DNA from: an uncultured Eubacterium sp.
GTDB lineage: Bacteria > Bacillota > Clostridia > Lachnospirales > Lachnospiraceae
Direction: 5' to 3'
Length of the DNA: 18,349 bases
Assembly: GCA_900548465.1 (NCBI GenBank)
Contig: URKY01000045.1
Location: forward strand, 1-18,349
Part shown: positions 1 through 7,669 of the stretch, piece after piece
How positions within the stretch are numbered: position 1 is the first letter of the stretch
Layout of the letters: every line of letters starts with the position of its first letter
Position numbers and translations under genes: made by a program
The notes under the pieces: model-generated
What the model was told of the DNA's origin: nothing
Seen by the model: the letters and a program-made list of their open reading frames with translations, nothing else
The model's database searches: none

Positions 1-45
1 CACGATTGTAAAGGTAAAAGTAGGTAATTTTTTGCGTTAAAATTT

Positions 46-123
46 TCAATTAAAGGTTATTTTTCCATTATCATACTTCTTACTATCCTCATTAATGTAC
101 TTCCACTCGACCATTCTCTTCAT
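46..123 (-). pseudogene. Short reading frame of 25 codons, probably the stump of a gene
   Basis: An ATG lies two bases after the stop of the upstream 156-residue gene, and the last codons of that gene supply a GGAG ribosome binding site at a normal distance. This is a typical operon junction, so translation very likely starts here. The frame reads MKRMVEWKYINEDSKK and then meets TGA after 25 codons, with no continuation in another frame before the window ends. The good start and early stop suggest a gene truncated by deletion or a nonsense change. A start of the type M..WKYI occurs in some SMI1/KNR4-type immunity proteins, but 25 residues cannot establish that. It could also be a genuine tiny peptide. 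Confidence 0.3.
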
Positions 124-125
124 AG

Positions 126-596
126 CTACTTTTCTCCTTCCATTTTTTCTCTATAACTTTCAAATACCTCATTAGCATCTTCATTTAAGTAAACTCTTTT
201 CCAAAATTCCCTGATTTTGAATATCCCCTTTATACATCCTCTAACCATAATCGATACACTTTCTCCCGATGGTAAACTATCGTAGCACAAAGTAGATGCC
301 TTACATCCTATTAATCCATCATCATCTGTTGAGTATGTATAATTCCAAATAGAGGTTGTATTATTAATTTTAACCAATAATTTTTCAACGTTGGCATTAT
401 ACTCCCTATTATAAGAGTCCGTATCAAAAGCTTCGACCTTATAAAAATCATCCCAAATGAAAACACAAATTAATACCTTCGCTCCTTTATATTCCCCTTT
501 TGCCATAATTAATTGTTTTTCAATCTTTAATTCATACCCTAATTTTTTGATTTCATTTATTATTACATTTTGTAAGATTAATCCCTTTTCTCCCAT
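126..596 (-). CDS. Hypothetical protein, 156 residues, possibly YbjN/secretion-chaperone-like
   Basis: I do not recognise this protein. It has no signal peptide or membrane segment and is probably cytoplasmic. It starts at an ATG preceded by AGGAGAGG about nine bases upstream. An N-terminal amphipathic helix (residues 5-20, LILQNVIINEIKKLGYEL) is followed by alternating strands and a charged C-terminal helix ending MEGEK. This helix-strand-helix layout recalls the YbjN / type III secretion chaperone-like fold, often found in small standalone proteins and in immunity proteins of toxin systems, but this is only a pattern impression. It is separated from the next genes by a strong terminator and is followed two bases later by a truncated reading frame, so it may be the remnant of a small accessory operon. 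Confidence 0.6.
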   Translation of the reverse strand: MGEKGLILQNVIINEIKKLGYELKIEKQLIMAKGEYKGAKVLICVFIWDDFYKVEAFDTDSYNREYNANVEKLLVKINNTTSIWNYTYSTDDDGLIGCKASTLCYDSLPSGESVSIMVRGCIKGIFKIREFWKRVYLNEDANEVFESYREKMEGEK

Positions 597-697
597 AATC
601 TATTACCTCTCCTTATAATATTTTAAAAGTTTTTATCTCTAACTACATTAATTATATATATTAAAATTTTCTTATAATTTTCTTTCCCCCCACACAA

Positions 698-736
698 AAA
701 AAGCGTTAACTACAAGCACTGTAATTAACGCTTTTT
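698..736 (-). terminator. Intrinsic terminator after the iorA-iorB-paaK operon, possibly bidirectional
   Basis: The arms AAAAAGCGTTAA (698-709) and TTAACGCTTTTT (725-736) are perfectly complementary around a 15-base loop. Read on the minus strand the stem is followed by a run of seven U, and it begins 26 bases after the paaK stop. The plus strand also carries T5 after the stem, so the site could act both ways, although no plus-strand gene reads into it. Confidence 0.85.
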
Positions 737-761
737 CTATATTTTCAAAAATCAAACTCTT

Positions 762-1994
762 CTAATATCTATTATCATAAATTCTCGTTGACTTCTTCTC
801 ACTTCTTGGCAAATCCCCAATTGAAACAGGCTTAATATTTGCAGCAATTCCAATTTTGTTTTTGAAAGCTGTTCCTATTTCATGTTCCATTTCGTAAGGG
901 TTTGCATCATCCTTGATTTCAACGAATAATGTAAGGATGTCCTTTCCATTTAAGTGATCTATCATAACCTGATATTCGCTTGAAGCACCCTTGATATCTT
1001 TTAACATTTCTTCAATCTGAGATGGGAAAATATTAACACCTTTTACCTTAACCATATCGTCGGTTCTTCCTAAGATAACATCAATTCTTGGATATTTTGA
1101 ACCACAAGGACAATCTCCAGGAATAATTCTTGAAAGGTCATGTGTACGATATCTAATAAGAGGTGCGCCTTCCTTGTGAAGTGTAGTAATTACAATTTCT
1201 CCGATTTCTCCGTCAGGAAGATTTTCGCCGGTCTTAGGGTCAACAATTTCTATGTATACATAATCATCCCAGTAATGCATTCCACATTCATAATCACAGC
1301 TTATTGCGATTCCCGGACCATATACTTCTGTAAGTCCGTAAATATCATAAAGTTCAACGCCAAGTTCCTTTGCGATTCTCTTTCTCATTTTTTCGCCCCA
1401 GCGTTCAGAACCTATTATTCCTTTTTTCAGTTTAACCTTGTCGCCTATTCCTCTTTTTGCAATCTCCTCTGCAAGTAATAATGCATATGATGATGTTGCA
1501 CATAATACTGTAGATTCCATATCAACCATCATTCGTAACTGTTTGTCAGTATTTCCCGGGCCCATAGGAATTGTCATGGCTCCAAGTTTTTCAGCACCGT
1601 TCTGAAAACCGATGCCGGCTGTCCATAGACCATAACCCGGTGTAATATGTATTCTGTCTTTTTTAGTTACTCCTGCCATTTCATAGCAACGGGAGAACAT
1701 CAAAGCCCAGTCATCAACATCCTTCTTTGTGTATGGAATAATTACAGGAATACCTGTTGTACCTGAAGATGAATGAATTCTTACAACTTCTTCTTCCGGA
1801 ACTGCACGAAGTCCCAGCGGATAAGCTTCTCTTAAATCTCCTTTCCATGTAAATGGAAGTTTTTCAAAATCTTCCTGAGATTTAATATCGTCTACATTAA
1901 TTCCTTCCAATTTTTTCTGATAAAAGCAGTCCTGACTTGTAAGTCTTTTAAGCTGCGCTTTAATCAGTTCAAACTGTTCTTCTTTCATCTTCAT
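762..1994 (-). CDS. paaK: Phenylacetate-CoA ligase family protein (aryl-acetate:CoA ligase)
   Basis: Adenylate-forming enzyme that joins an aryl-acetate (phenylacetate, indoleacetate or 4-hydroxyphenylacetate) to CoA with ATP cleavage to AMP. Visible family motifs are the phosphate loop SSSGTTGIP (75-83), IGSERWG (194-200), the adenine-side YGLTEV (219-224), RYRTHDL (281-287) and the hinge region GRTDDMVKVKGVNIFP (309-324), followed by the C-terminal AMP-binding lid. The CPCG pair near 295-298 is typical of PaaK. The length of 410 residues is slightly under the usual 430. The start has AGGAG upstream; a second ATG two codons in is possible. It is the last gene of the operon after iorA and iorB, 52 bases beyond iorB. 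The partnership indicates that the substrate is the acid matching the IorAB product. Which aryl group is used cannot be read from sequence. Confidence 0.92.
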   Translation of the reverse strand: MKMKEEQFELIKAQLKRLTSQDCFYQKKLEGINVDDIKSQEDFEKLPFTWKGDLREAYPLGLRAVPEEEVVRIHSSSGTTGIPVIIPYTKKDVDDWALMFSRCYEMAGVTKKDRIHITPGYGLWTAGIGFQNGAEKLGAMTIPMGPGNTDKQLRMMVDMESTVLCATSSYALLLAEEIAKRGIGDKVKLKKGIIGSERWGEKMRKRIAKELGVELYDIYGLTEVYGPGIAISCDYECGMHYWDDYVYIEIVDPKTGENLPDGEIGEIVITTLHKEGAPLIRYRTHDLSRIIPGDCPCGSKYPRIDVILGRTDDMVKVKGVNIFPSQIEEMLKDIKGASSEYQVMIDHLNGKDILTLFVEIKDDANPYEMEHEIGTAFKNKIGIAANIKPVSIGDLPRSEKKSTRIYDNRY

Positions 1995-2046
1995 AATCTT
2001 TCTCCTTTTTTATAACTCATTTCAATTTTTTTATCTTATTTATACC

Positions 2047-2634
2047 TTAATCCGTAGCCATAAGGGCCTTAACATTAATTTCCAAAAACTTTGGATTAAG
2101 CTTTGTTTCTATTGCTTTCTTTAATTCTTCCTTCGTTATTCCAAGCACATTACTACCTGATGCTGCGCCAAGAAGTACAACATTCAACGCCTTAGGGCTT
2201 CCCAATTCCCTGCAAATCTTTTCACCATCAACAGCAATAAGATTAATGTTTTGCTTCTGTAAATAATCTATCATTTCCCTACCGTCATAATGAAGTCCCA
2301 GACTTGCAGTTGTTGGCATTACCGGCTTTGTGTTAACTACAACGGTGCCGCCTTCCTTTAAATAATTTAGATTTCTGACAACCTCTCCCGGCTCGAATCC
2401 GATTATTATATCCGCTTCCCCTTCCGGAATCATTGGGGCTTTTATATCATTTCCAATTCTTACATGGCTCACAACGCTTCCTCCACGCTGTGCCATTCCT
2501 ATTGTCTCTGCAGTTTTTGCACTTAAACCTTTATCAATAGCTGCCTGGGCAAGTAGCTTTGACGCCAACACCGTACCCTGACCGCCTACTCCACAAAGCA
2601 AACAATTCATTTCTATACCAAACCTTTCATGCAT
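2047..2634 (-). CDS. iorB: Indolepyruvate:ferredoxin oxidoreductase, beta subunit
   Basis: Gamma-type subunit of the 2-oxoacid:ferredoxin oxidoreductase superfamily. With IorA it catalyses the CoA-dependent oxidative decarboxylation of aryl-pyruvates to aryl-acetyl-CoA, CO2 and reduced ferredoxin, or the reverse. The family signature CGVGGQGTVLASKLLA stands at 14-29, followed by AETIGMAQRGGSVVSHVRIG (42-61), a hallmark of this subunit. The length of about 190 residues is normal. The ATG at 2634 has no clear ribosome binding site; the in-frame ATG at 2610 gives MNCLLCGVGGQG, which matches how family members normally begin, and has AAAGG upstream, so the true start may be 2610. It lies 35 bases after iorA (59 with the later start) and is clearly co-transcribed with it. 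Confidence 0.93.
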   Translation of the reverse strand: MHERFGIEMNCLLCGVGGQGTVLASKLLAQAAIDKGLSAKTAETIGMAQRGGSVVSHVRIGNDIKAPMIPEGEADIIIGFEPGEVVRNLNYLKEGGTVVVNTKPVMPTTASLGLHYDGREMIDYLQKQNINLIAVDGEKICRELGSPKALNVVLLGAASGSNVLGITKEELKKAIETKLNPKFLEINVKALMATD

Positions 2635-2669
2635 ATTATCATAATTAAACTAATTATTTATTGTAAGTT

Positions 2670-4517
2670 TTACTGTTCAATAGCTCCAACAGGACAAATA
2701 TGACTGCATAATCCACATCCAAAACATAAAGATGTGTCAATTTCAATTTTTCCGTCTATATTTGTAATTGCCGGACAACCTATTTCATTGATGCATTTCT
2801 TACACTTAATACATTTTTCATTTATAGCATAAGACTTCTTCGGCTTATCAACAGCAATGCATGGACTCTTAAAAATAATTGCCTTAACGCCCTTCATTGC
2901 TGCCGCTCTTTTAACTGCCTCTACCGCATTATCCAATTCAAAAGGATTTACCGTTTCAACACTTACAACACCTACAGCCTTTAATACAGCCTCAATGGAA
3001 ATCTTATGAGTAATTTCTCCCTGTGGATTTGGGTCTTTTTTCTTAACCATATCCATCATTGTCACTCCTGTTCCCGGATGTGGCTGATGACCTGTCATGG
3101 CTGTTGTTGAATTATCAAGGACAATAAGAACTATATCTGTTTCATTGTATACTGCATTTACAACTCCGGTAATTCCTGAAGCAAAAAATGTGGAGTCCCC
3201 AATAAATGAGAAGTGCACCTTGTCAGGTTCAACTCTGTGAAGTCCCTGAGCAATTGTTACGTCGGCTCCCATGCAAAGACACGTGTCTGTCATATCAAGT
3301 GGCTTTGCATTTCCAAGGGTATAGCAACCTATATCCCCACAAAATACAGCCTCTTTACCTTTCATTGCCTGCTTTACGGCATAAAATGAAGCTCTATGAG
3401 GACATCCTGCACAAAGTACCGGCGGTCTTACAGGTAAATCCGGTTTTTCTCCGATTTCCTTAAGAGTTCCATTATTAATTTCTTTTGCGACACCAAATTT
3501 TGTAAGTTGTTCTCTTACTGACTTTGCAGTATTCTCACCTGCACTCTGTACGTGACCTGTAAGTTTTCCTAAAACCTTACATTTGATATTATATTTTCCA
3601 CATACATATGTAAGTTCTCTTTCTATAAATGGACTTAATTCTTCGATTACAAGAACCTCGTCTTTATTCTCTAAAAATTTTGCAGCCAGTTCTTCAGGAA
3701 ATGGATATGAAATTCCAACTTCCAGAAATCCTGCCTTATTGTAGTCCAGATACTCCTGAACGTATTTTCTTGAAACGCCACCTGCAACAATAGCTTTTCT
3801 GCTGCCTTCACACAAATGTACTTTATTCCATTTAGATAAATCTAATTCATCATCGCTATTTCCTGAAAGTATATTTGTAAGCTTTGCATTTCTTTTTTCA
3901 ATTCTGATGTGGTTGAGATAAGAAGTTCTTGGGAATATAACCCACTTCTGCGTATCCTTTATAAAGCCTTCCGGTGCCTCTCTTTTTATATTTTCCAGAA
4001 TTTCAATATCTGCACATCCATGACACACTCTTGTAGTTGGTCTGAAAATAACCGGTGTGTTATATTTTTCAGACATTTCAAATGCATCTGCCATCATCAA
4101 ATATGCTTCTTCAGGAGTCGATGGATCAAATACAGGTATCTTTGAAAAAATTCCAAACTCCCTTGTATCCTGTTCGGTCTGTGAAGATATTGGTCCCGGA
4201 TCGTCTGCAACTAATACAACCATTCCACCTTTAAGTCCTACATAAGACAGACTCATAATCGGATCTGATGCTACATTTAATCCTACCTGCTTCATTGTAA
4301 CCAGTGTTCTTGCACCTGCATATGAAGCTCCTGCTGCAACTTCAAGGGCTGCTTTTTCATTAACAGACCATTCAACATAATATGAACCGTCGTTTTTCTT
4401 TGCCGCTGTTTCCAGAACTTCCGTGGAAGGTGTTCCCGGATATCCGCAAACTAAATTTACTCCTGCTCTTATAGCTCCTAAGGCTATAGCTTCGTTCCCC
4501 ATTAATAATTGTTTCAT
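2670..4517 (-). CDS. iorA: Indolepyruvate:ferredoxin oxidoreductase, alpha subunit
   Basis: Catalytic thiamine-diphosphate subunit of IorAB in the cytoplasm. The N-terminal pyrimidine-binding domain begins MGNEAIALGAIRAGV with the GYPGTPSTEV loop (25-34) and the activating glutamate region SVNEKAALE (51-59). The TPP/Mg site is GDSTFFASG near residue 440 with DNSTTAMTG near 470. The C-terminal tail (569-615) is a two-cluster ferredoxin domain. One cluster uses C569, C572, C575 and C581; the spacing C-x5-C before the last of these is looser than classical. The other is CFGCGLCSHICP (598-609). The length of 615 residues is typical. First gene of the operon, with its own promoter just upstream and the binding site AGAGGG before the ATG. 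Confidence 0.95.
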   Translation of the reverse strand: MKQLLMGNEAIALGAIRAGVNLVCGYPGTPSTEVLETAAKKNDGSYYVEWSVNEKAALEVAAGASYAGARTLVTMKQVGLNVASDPIMSLSYVGLKGGMVVLVADDPGPISSQTEQDTREFGIFSKIPVFDPSTPEEAYLMMADAFEMSEKYNTPVIFRPTTRVCHGCADIEILENIKREAPEGFIKDTQKWVIFPRTSYLNHIRIEKRNAKLTNILSGNSDDELDLSKWNKVHLCEGSRKAIVAGGVSRKYVQEYLDYNKAGFLEVGISYPFPEELAAKFLENKDEVLVIEELSPFIERELTYVCGKYNIKCKVLGKLTGHVQSAGENTAKSVREQLTKFGVAKEINNGTLKEIGEKPDLPVRPPVLCAGCPHRASFYAVKQAMKGKEAVFCGDIGCYTLGNAKPLDMTDTCLCMGADVTIAQGLHRVEPDKVHFSFIGDSTFFASGITGVVNAVYNETDIVLIVLDNSTTAMTGHQPHPGTGVTMMDMVKKKDPNPQGEITHKISIEAVLKAVGVVSVETVNPFELDNAVEAVKRAAAMKGVKAIIFKSPCIAVDKPKKSYAINEKCIKCKKCINEIGCPAITNIDGKIEIDTSLCFGCGLCSHICPVGAIEQ

Positions 4518-4557
4518 TTATATACCCTCTTAAAATATGTAACGTTTTTATCTAATT

Positions 4558-4586
4558 ATTATAATATTTTTTCCTATATATAGCAA
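4558..4586 (-). promoter_or_regulatory. Promoter of iorA-iorB-paaK
   Basis: On the minus strand TTGCTA (4586-4581) and TATAAT (4563-4558) are separated by exactly 17 bases, a good sigma-A-type promoter. Transcription would start near 4551, giving a leader of about 34 bases. It is divergent from the plus-strand promoter that begins 23 bases away. Confidence 0.7.
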
Positions 4587-4608
4587 CTTTTCGGCGGTAT
4601 ATTATTTA

Positions 4609-4637
4609 TTGACTTTCTACATTTCTAACGCTAAAAT
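4609..4637 (+). promoter_or_regulatory. Promoter of the YitT-family gene
   Basis: TTGACT (4609-4614) and TAAAAT (4632-4637) are spaced by 17 bases, one mismatch each from the sigma-A consensus. The expected start near 4644 leaves a 30-base leader containing AAGGA before the ATG. Confidence 0.75.
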
Positions 4638-4674
4638 TTTCTTAAAATGATAATATACATACAAGGAATGAATT

Positions 4675-5517
4675 ATGAAATCAAATTTAAAGAATTTTTT
4701 TCTACTTACAGCAAGTACATTAATTATGGCCATAGGCATCTACTTTTTTAAGTTTGCCAACAATTTTACTTTTGGTGGCATTACAGGTATGGCGGTCTTA
4801 GTCGCAAAATTTATCCCTATTTCCGCCAGTGACTTTTCTTTTATTGCCAATATTCTACTTCTTATTATAGGATGGATTATTTTAGGTAAGAGTTTCGCGG
4901 CCAAAACTGCATACAGTACAATTCTTCTGTCAGTTGCCTTATCAGTTTTGGAAAGAATTTATCCTATGAGCCATCCGCTTACCAATGAGCCTCTACTAGA
5001 ATTAGTTTTTGCAATTTTGCTACCTGCTTTAGGCTCTGCTATTTTATTTAATATTGGTGCATCCAGTGGTGGTACCGACGTTATTGCCATGATTCTAAAA
5101 AAATATACAAGCGTAGACATTGGCAAAGGTCTCATGATTTCAGATATTATTTTTACTTTGTCCGGATTTCTCATTTTTGATGTTAAAACTGGCCTGTATT
5201 CATTGTTGGGATTGATTTTACGTTCCGCTCTTATAGACAATTTTATCGAAAGTTTAAATCGTTCAAAATACTTTCATATTGTCTGTTCCGACCCTAAACC
5301 AATATGTCTTTTTATAGAAAGGGAATTAATTCGCGATGCAACAATTGTTGAAGCCAAAGGTGCCTTTACGGGAAATAATAAATTTATTATTTTAACAGTT
5401 TTAAGTCCCGGTCAGGCTATTAAATTAAGAAGTTTCATAAAAGAAAATGCACCCGGAGCATTTCTTCTCATATCCAACACGAGCGAAATTTTAGGCAAAG
5501 GGTTCCATTCTGTTTAA
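4675..5517 (+). CDS. YitT family membrane protein with C-terminal DUF2179 domain
   Basis: Integral membrane protein of the YitT/DUF161 family; 280 residues is the usual length. Its transport or signalling role is unknown in general. Hydrophobic segments occur near residues 8-25, 32-47, 56-72, 78-93, 106-126 and 150-180, with the family-typical FANNFTFGGITGMAVL (27-42) and GASSGGTDVIAMILKKY (128-144). The C-terminal soluble part, from about residue 195 (HIVCSDPKP...GAFLLISNTSEILGKGF), is the DUF2179 module, a small ferredoxin-like fold. This is the only confident plus-strand gene in the window, expressed divergently from the aryl-acid operon from its own promoter. No terminator is obvious in the short gap before the converging minus-strand remnant at 5543. 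Confidence 0.9.
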   Translation: MKSNLKNFFLLTASTLIMAIGIYFFKFANNFTFGGITGMAVLVAKFIPISASDFSFIANILLLIIGWIILGKSFAAKTAYSTILLSVALSVLERIYPMSHPLTNEPLLELVFAILLPALGSAILFNIGASSGGTDVIAMILKKYTSVDIGKGLMISDIIFTLSGFLIFDVKTGLYSLLGLILRSALIDNFIESLNRSKYFHIVCSDPKPICLFIERELIRDATIVEAKGAFTGNNKFIILTVLSPGQAIKLRSFIKENAPGAFLLISNTSEILGKGFHSV

Positions 5518-5542
5518 AACATAAATAAAAATGAGAGTAAGC

Positions 5543-5668
5543 TTATGTGTCTAGCACAAATGTTTGATTACATTTTTCTCCAAAAAGGACGTCATCGTTA
5601 AAATGTGCAAACTCCGGAGCGAACTCTCCTAAAGCATTTCTTCCTGTTGTCTGTACAATTTTTGCCAT
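5543..5668 (-). pseudogene. Truncated carboxymuconolactone-decarboxylase family gene (N-terminal 30 or so codons)
   Basis: The frame starts at an ATG with GGAGGA at the right distance and reads MAKIVQTTGRNALGEFAPEF then AHFNDDVLFGE, the conserved N-terminus of CMD/AhpD-type proteins found beside flavodoxins in clostridia. After FGE the sequence switches to KCNQTFVLDT and stops at codon 42. Normal family members continue with a roughly 80-200 residue helical domain holding the catalytic region, which is absent in any frame here. It follows the flavodoxin gene by 50 bases on the same strand and was presumably its operon partner. The break lies next to the converging YitT gene, so a deletion in this gap is likely. 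Start and homology come from recognition of the N-terminal sequence only. Confidence 0.7.
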
Positions 5669-5718
5669 TGTAATAATCCTCCTACAAATTATTTTACTGT
5701 TTTTATAAATCTAATTTT

Positions 5719-6189
5719 CTATAATGATTCCACAAACTTTTCAATTTCCTGTTTGCCTGCGTTATTTAAAACCTTTCCCTCAACAAATTCTGCATCCGGT
5801 GCTGATGGCTGTAATTCTTTTACTGTCTTTCCAAATCCACTTCCACCTGATGTTGCAAATAACACAATTTTTTTACCTGAGAAATCAAATTTCTCTAAAA
5901 ATGTATTAATAATAGTTGGTGCAACATACCACCAAATTGGGAATCCTAAAATAATTTCATCATAGTCCTCAATTTTTGCATCTTTATCTTCAATTTCAGG
6001 TCTGATTTTCTTGTCGTTCATTTCAACGCTGCTTCTTGATTTTTTATCCATCCAGTTAAGGTCTGCCTTAGTATAAGCAGCTTTAGGTGTGATTTCATAT
6101 AAATCTGCTCCTGCTGCTTCAGCTACCATTTCTGCTGTCTTTTTTGTTGTTCCACTTGCACTAAAATATGCTACTAATTTCTTTCCCAT
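5719..6189 (-). CDS. Flavodoxin family protein
   Basis: Small cytoplasmic FMN protein of the clostridial flavodoxin (Flavodoxin_4-like) group. The N-terminal strand runs directly into the phosphate-binding loop FSASGTTKKTAE (9-20). The second FMN contact FPIWWYVAPTIINTFLEKFD (83-102) and the third loop FATSGGSGFGKT (111-122) are intact. The length of 156 residues is normal. The start has TAGGAGG upstream. It lies downstream of a LysR gene on the same strand, with its own promoter and an inverted repeat in between, and was probably co-expressed with the now-truncated CMD gene. Such flavodoxins serve as electron carriers or quinone/xenobiotic reductases; the partner is not shown here. Confidence 0.9.
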   Translation of the reverse strand: MGKKLVAYFSASGTTKKTAEMVAEAAGADLYEITPKAAYTKADLNWMDKKSRSSVEMNDKKIRPEIEDKDAKIEDYDEIILGFPIWWYVAPTIINTFLEKFDFSGKKIVLFATSGGSGFGKTVKELQPSAPDAEFVEGKVLNNAGKQEIEKFVESL

Positions 6190-6242
6190 AAATACCGCCT
6201 CCTAAATTTTTCGGTTATTCTATACCTGCCGATTCTTTTCTT

Positions 6243-6271
6243 AATATAAAATAGCATTCGGCTTATAGCAA
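6243..6271 (-). promoter_or_regulatory. Promoter of the flavodoxin gene
   Basis: On the minus strand TTGCTA (6271-6266) and TATATT (6248-6243) are separated by 17 bases. The expected start near 6236 leaves a leader of about 47 bases carrying TAGGAGG. The -35 hexamer is the same as that of the iorA promoter. Confidence 0.55.
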
Positions 6272-6272
6272 A

Positions 6273-6308
6273 AATGTGCAAGACATACTTATCTATGCCT
6301 TACACATT
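6273..6308 (-). promoter_or_regulatory. Inverted repeat next to the flavodoxin promoter: LysR operator and/or lysR terminator
   Basis: Read on the minus strand, AATGTGTAAGGCATA and TATGTCTTGCACATT form 15-base arms with two mismatches (one a G:U pair in RNA) around a six-base loop. The repeat ends one base upstream of the -35 box and is centred at about -54, where LysR-type activators bind. The regulator encoded just upstream is the obvious candidate. It also begins 52 bases after the lysR stop and is followed by five U, so it could instead, or as well, terminate lysR transcription. Confidence 0.55.
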
Positions 6309-6359
6309 CATTATAAATTCTTTATTTAATTATGACTAATACTTATATCACATTGTTTT

Positions 6360-7238
6360 CTATGCCTCAAAGGCATTAATTTCTTCTATAAATAAATTAA
6401 TGGCTTTAGAATATGGAATATGTCTTCTCCATGCAATTACCGTACTTGACTTAATTTCCGGATACAGTTTTTTCTGAATAATCAAATCATTTCTCCAATA
6501 CTTTGCTGCCCCGCTTATTGAAACGGGATACCCAAGCCCCTCCATTGCCATAACTCCTGCATTAGTTCCAAGATTACTTGTAAATGCTATGTTTAATTTT
6601 TCAAAATCTTTTCCAAACCAATTGGCAAGCTCACTTTGAATACCTAACCGCTCAGGCAAAATCAATGGAAGCGTTAATAAATCTTCTTTTGTAATATATT
6701 CTTTTTCCACCAGAGCATCTTCAGGCTTCATGCCGACAACCCACTGGTCGCTTTCACGTATTCTGATGTAATCAAGTCCCTCCGTGCTAACAGGCTCCAG
6801 AAACAATCCTATGTCCACCAGACCTTTATTCATCATTTCCATAATCGTGTCAGCAGTTCCTGTATGTATCGCAATCTGAACCATTGGATACTTTGCCTTA
6901 TACCCTTTGATTATCTGAGCCAGAACTTCAACTGCTGCAAATTCTCCACATCCTATGGTTATTACTCCCTCAATTACGCCTTCATTTTCAGTAAATTCTT
7001 CAACAATTTTGTCTTCTAAATCTATAATTTCCAAGGCTCTTCTTTTCAGTAAAAGCCCCTGGTCCGTCAGGGTAACACTATGACTACCTCTGTTAAAAAG
7101 AGTAGTTCCCAACTCTTCCTCCAACGCCGCCAGCTGCCTTGAAAGCGTAGGCTGGGTTATATGCAATTGTTCTGCAGCTTTGGTGAAACTCTGCTCCTTA
7201 GCTACGGTGAGAAAATAACGTAACACTCTTAATTCCAT
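6360..7238 (-). CDS. LysR family transcriptional regulator
   Basis: DNA-binding regulator of normal length (292 residues). The winged helix-turn-helix at 1-60 carries the family signature QSFTKAAEQLHITQPTLSRQ (16-35) and LEEELGTTLFNRGSHSVTLT (39-58). A linker helix and a two-lobed periplasmic-binding-protein-like effector domain follow from about residue 90 (GVITIGCGEFAAVEVLAQII). The start is an ATG 25 bases after the stop of the small membrane protein, so the two form one unit. The next gene, a flavodoxin, has an inverted repeat at the position expected for a LysR site, so it is the likely target. The ligand is not predictable from sequence. Confidence 0.93.
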   Translation of the reverse strand: MELRVLRYFLTVAKEQSFTKAAEQLHITQPTLSRQLAALEEELGTTLFNRGSHSVTLTDQGLLLKRRALEIIDLEDKIVEEFTENEGVIEGVITIGCGEFAAVEVLAQIIKGYKAKYPMVQIAIHTGTADTIMEMMNKGLVDIGLFLEPVSTEGLDYIRIRESDQWVVGMKPEDALVEKEYITKEDLLTLPLILPERLGIQSELANWFGKDFEKLNIAFTSNLGTNAGVMAMEGLGYPVSISGAAKYWRNDLIIQKKLYPEIKSSTVIAWRRHIPYSKAINLFIEEINAFEA

Positions 7239-7263
7239 TAGTTCTGTTGGTTCCCTTCGCTTT

Positions 7264-7554
7264 CTAAATAATTCCTATAATCTTTCCAACACATATTTCT
7301 GCAATAAATGTAATTGCCGACAGCACGGCTATCACTATCAAAACTATTCTTCCAATATATGCCGTATAGTGTTGCCATGGTATTTCTGAAGCAATGTATT
7401 TTTTAAATATTCCCTTTTTTGATAGAACAATCAACGCTATTATAGATGCCAGAAAGAAAATAATTGCGCCTCCAAGCATACCTATAAAAGCCAATAGCAT
7501 CAGTCCGCCCAACAATGTAAATATCAAGGCTAATAAAACCACAAAAAATCCCAT
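7264..7554 (-). CDS. Small integral membrane protein, 96 residues
   Basis: I do not recognise a family. The protein is mostly hydrophobic: a glycine-rich segment or hairpin at residues 2-44 (two passes are possible, around GGLMLLAFIGMLGG), a basic and polar stretch SKKGIFKKYIASEIPWQHY (45-63), and a further segment at about 67-95. The positive middle loop suggests that it faces the cytoplasm. The ATG is preceded by AAAGGAG about ten bases upstream and by an extended -10 promoter. It is the first gene of a unit with lysR, which begins 25 bases after its stop. Its role is unknown; co-expression with a regulator may mean it is a sensor partner or simply a neighbour. Confidence 0.7.
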   Translation of the reverse strand: MGFFVVLLALIFTLLGGLMLLAFIGMLGGAIIFFLASIIALIVLSKKGIFKKYIASEIPWQHYTAYIGRIVLIVIAVLSAITFIAEICVGKIIGII

Positions 7555-7584
7555 ATATTCTCCGCTCCTTTTTATTATGTGTTC

Positions 7585-7593
7585 ATTATAGCA
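7585..7593 (-). promoter_or_regulatory. Extended -10 promoter of the membrane protein-lysR unit
   Basis: The minus strand reads TGCTATAAT, a perfect -10 hexamer with the TGn extension. The -35 region 17 bases upstream is poor, which is common for extended -10 promoters. Transcription would start near 7578, about 24 bases before the ATG. Confidence 0.55.
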
Positions 7594-7669
7594 TATACTT
7601 CTTAAGCTTTCCCGTAATTTTTTTTTTCAATACTTTTAAAAAATTTCTTTTTAAGTTCTTGAGGCTTAT

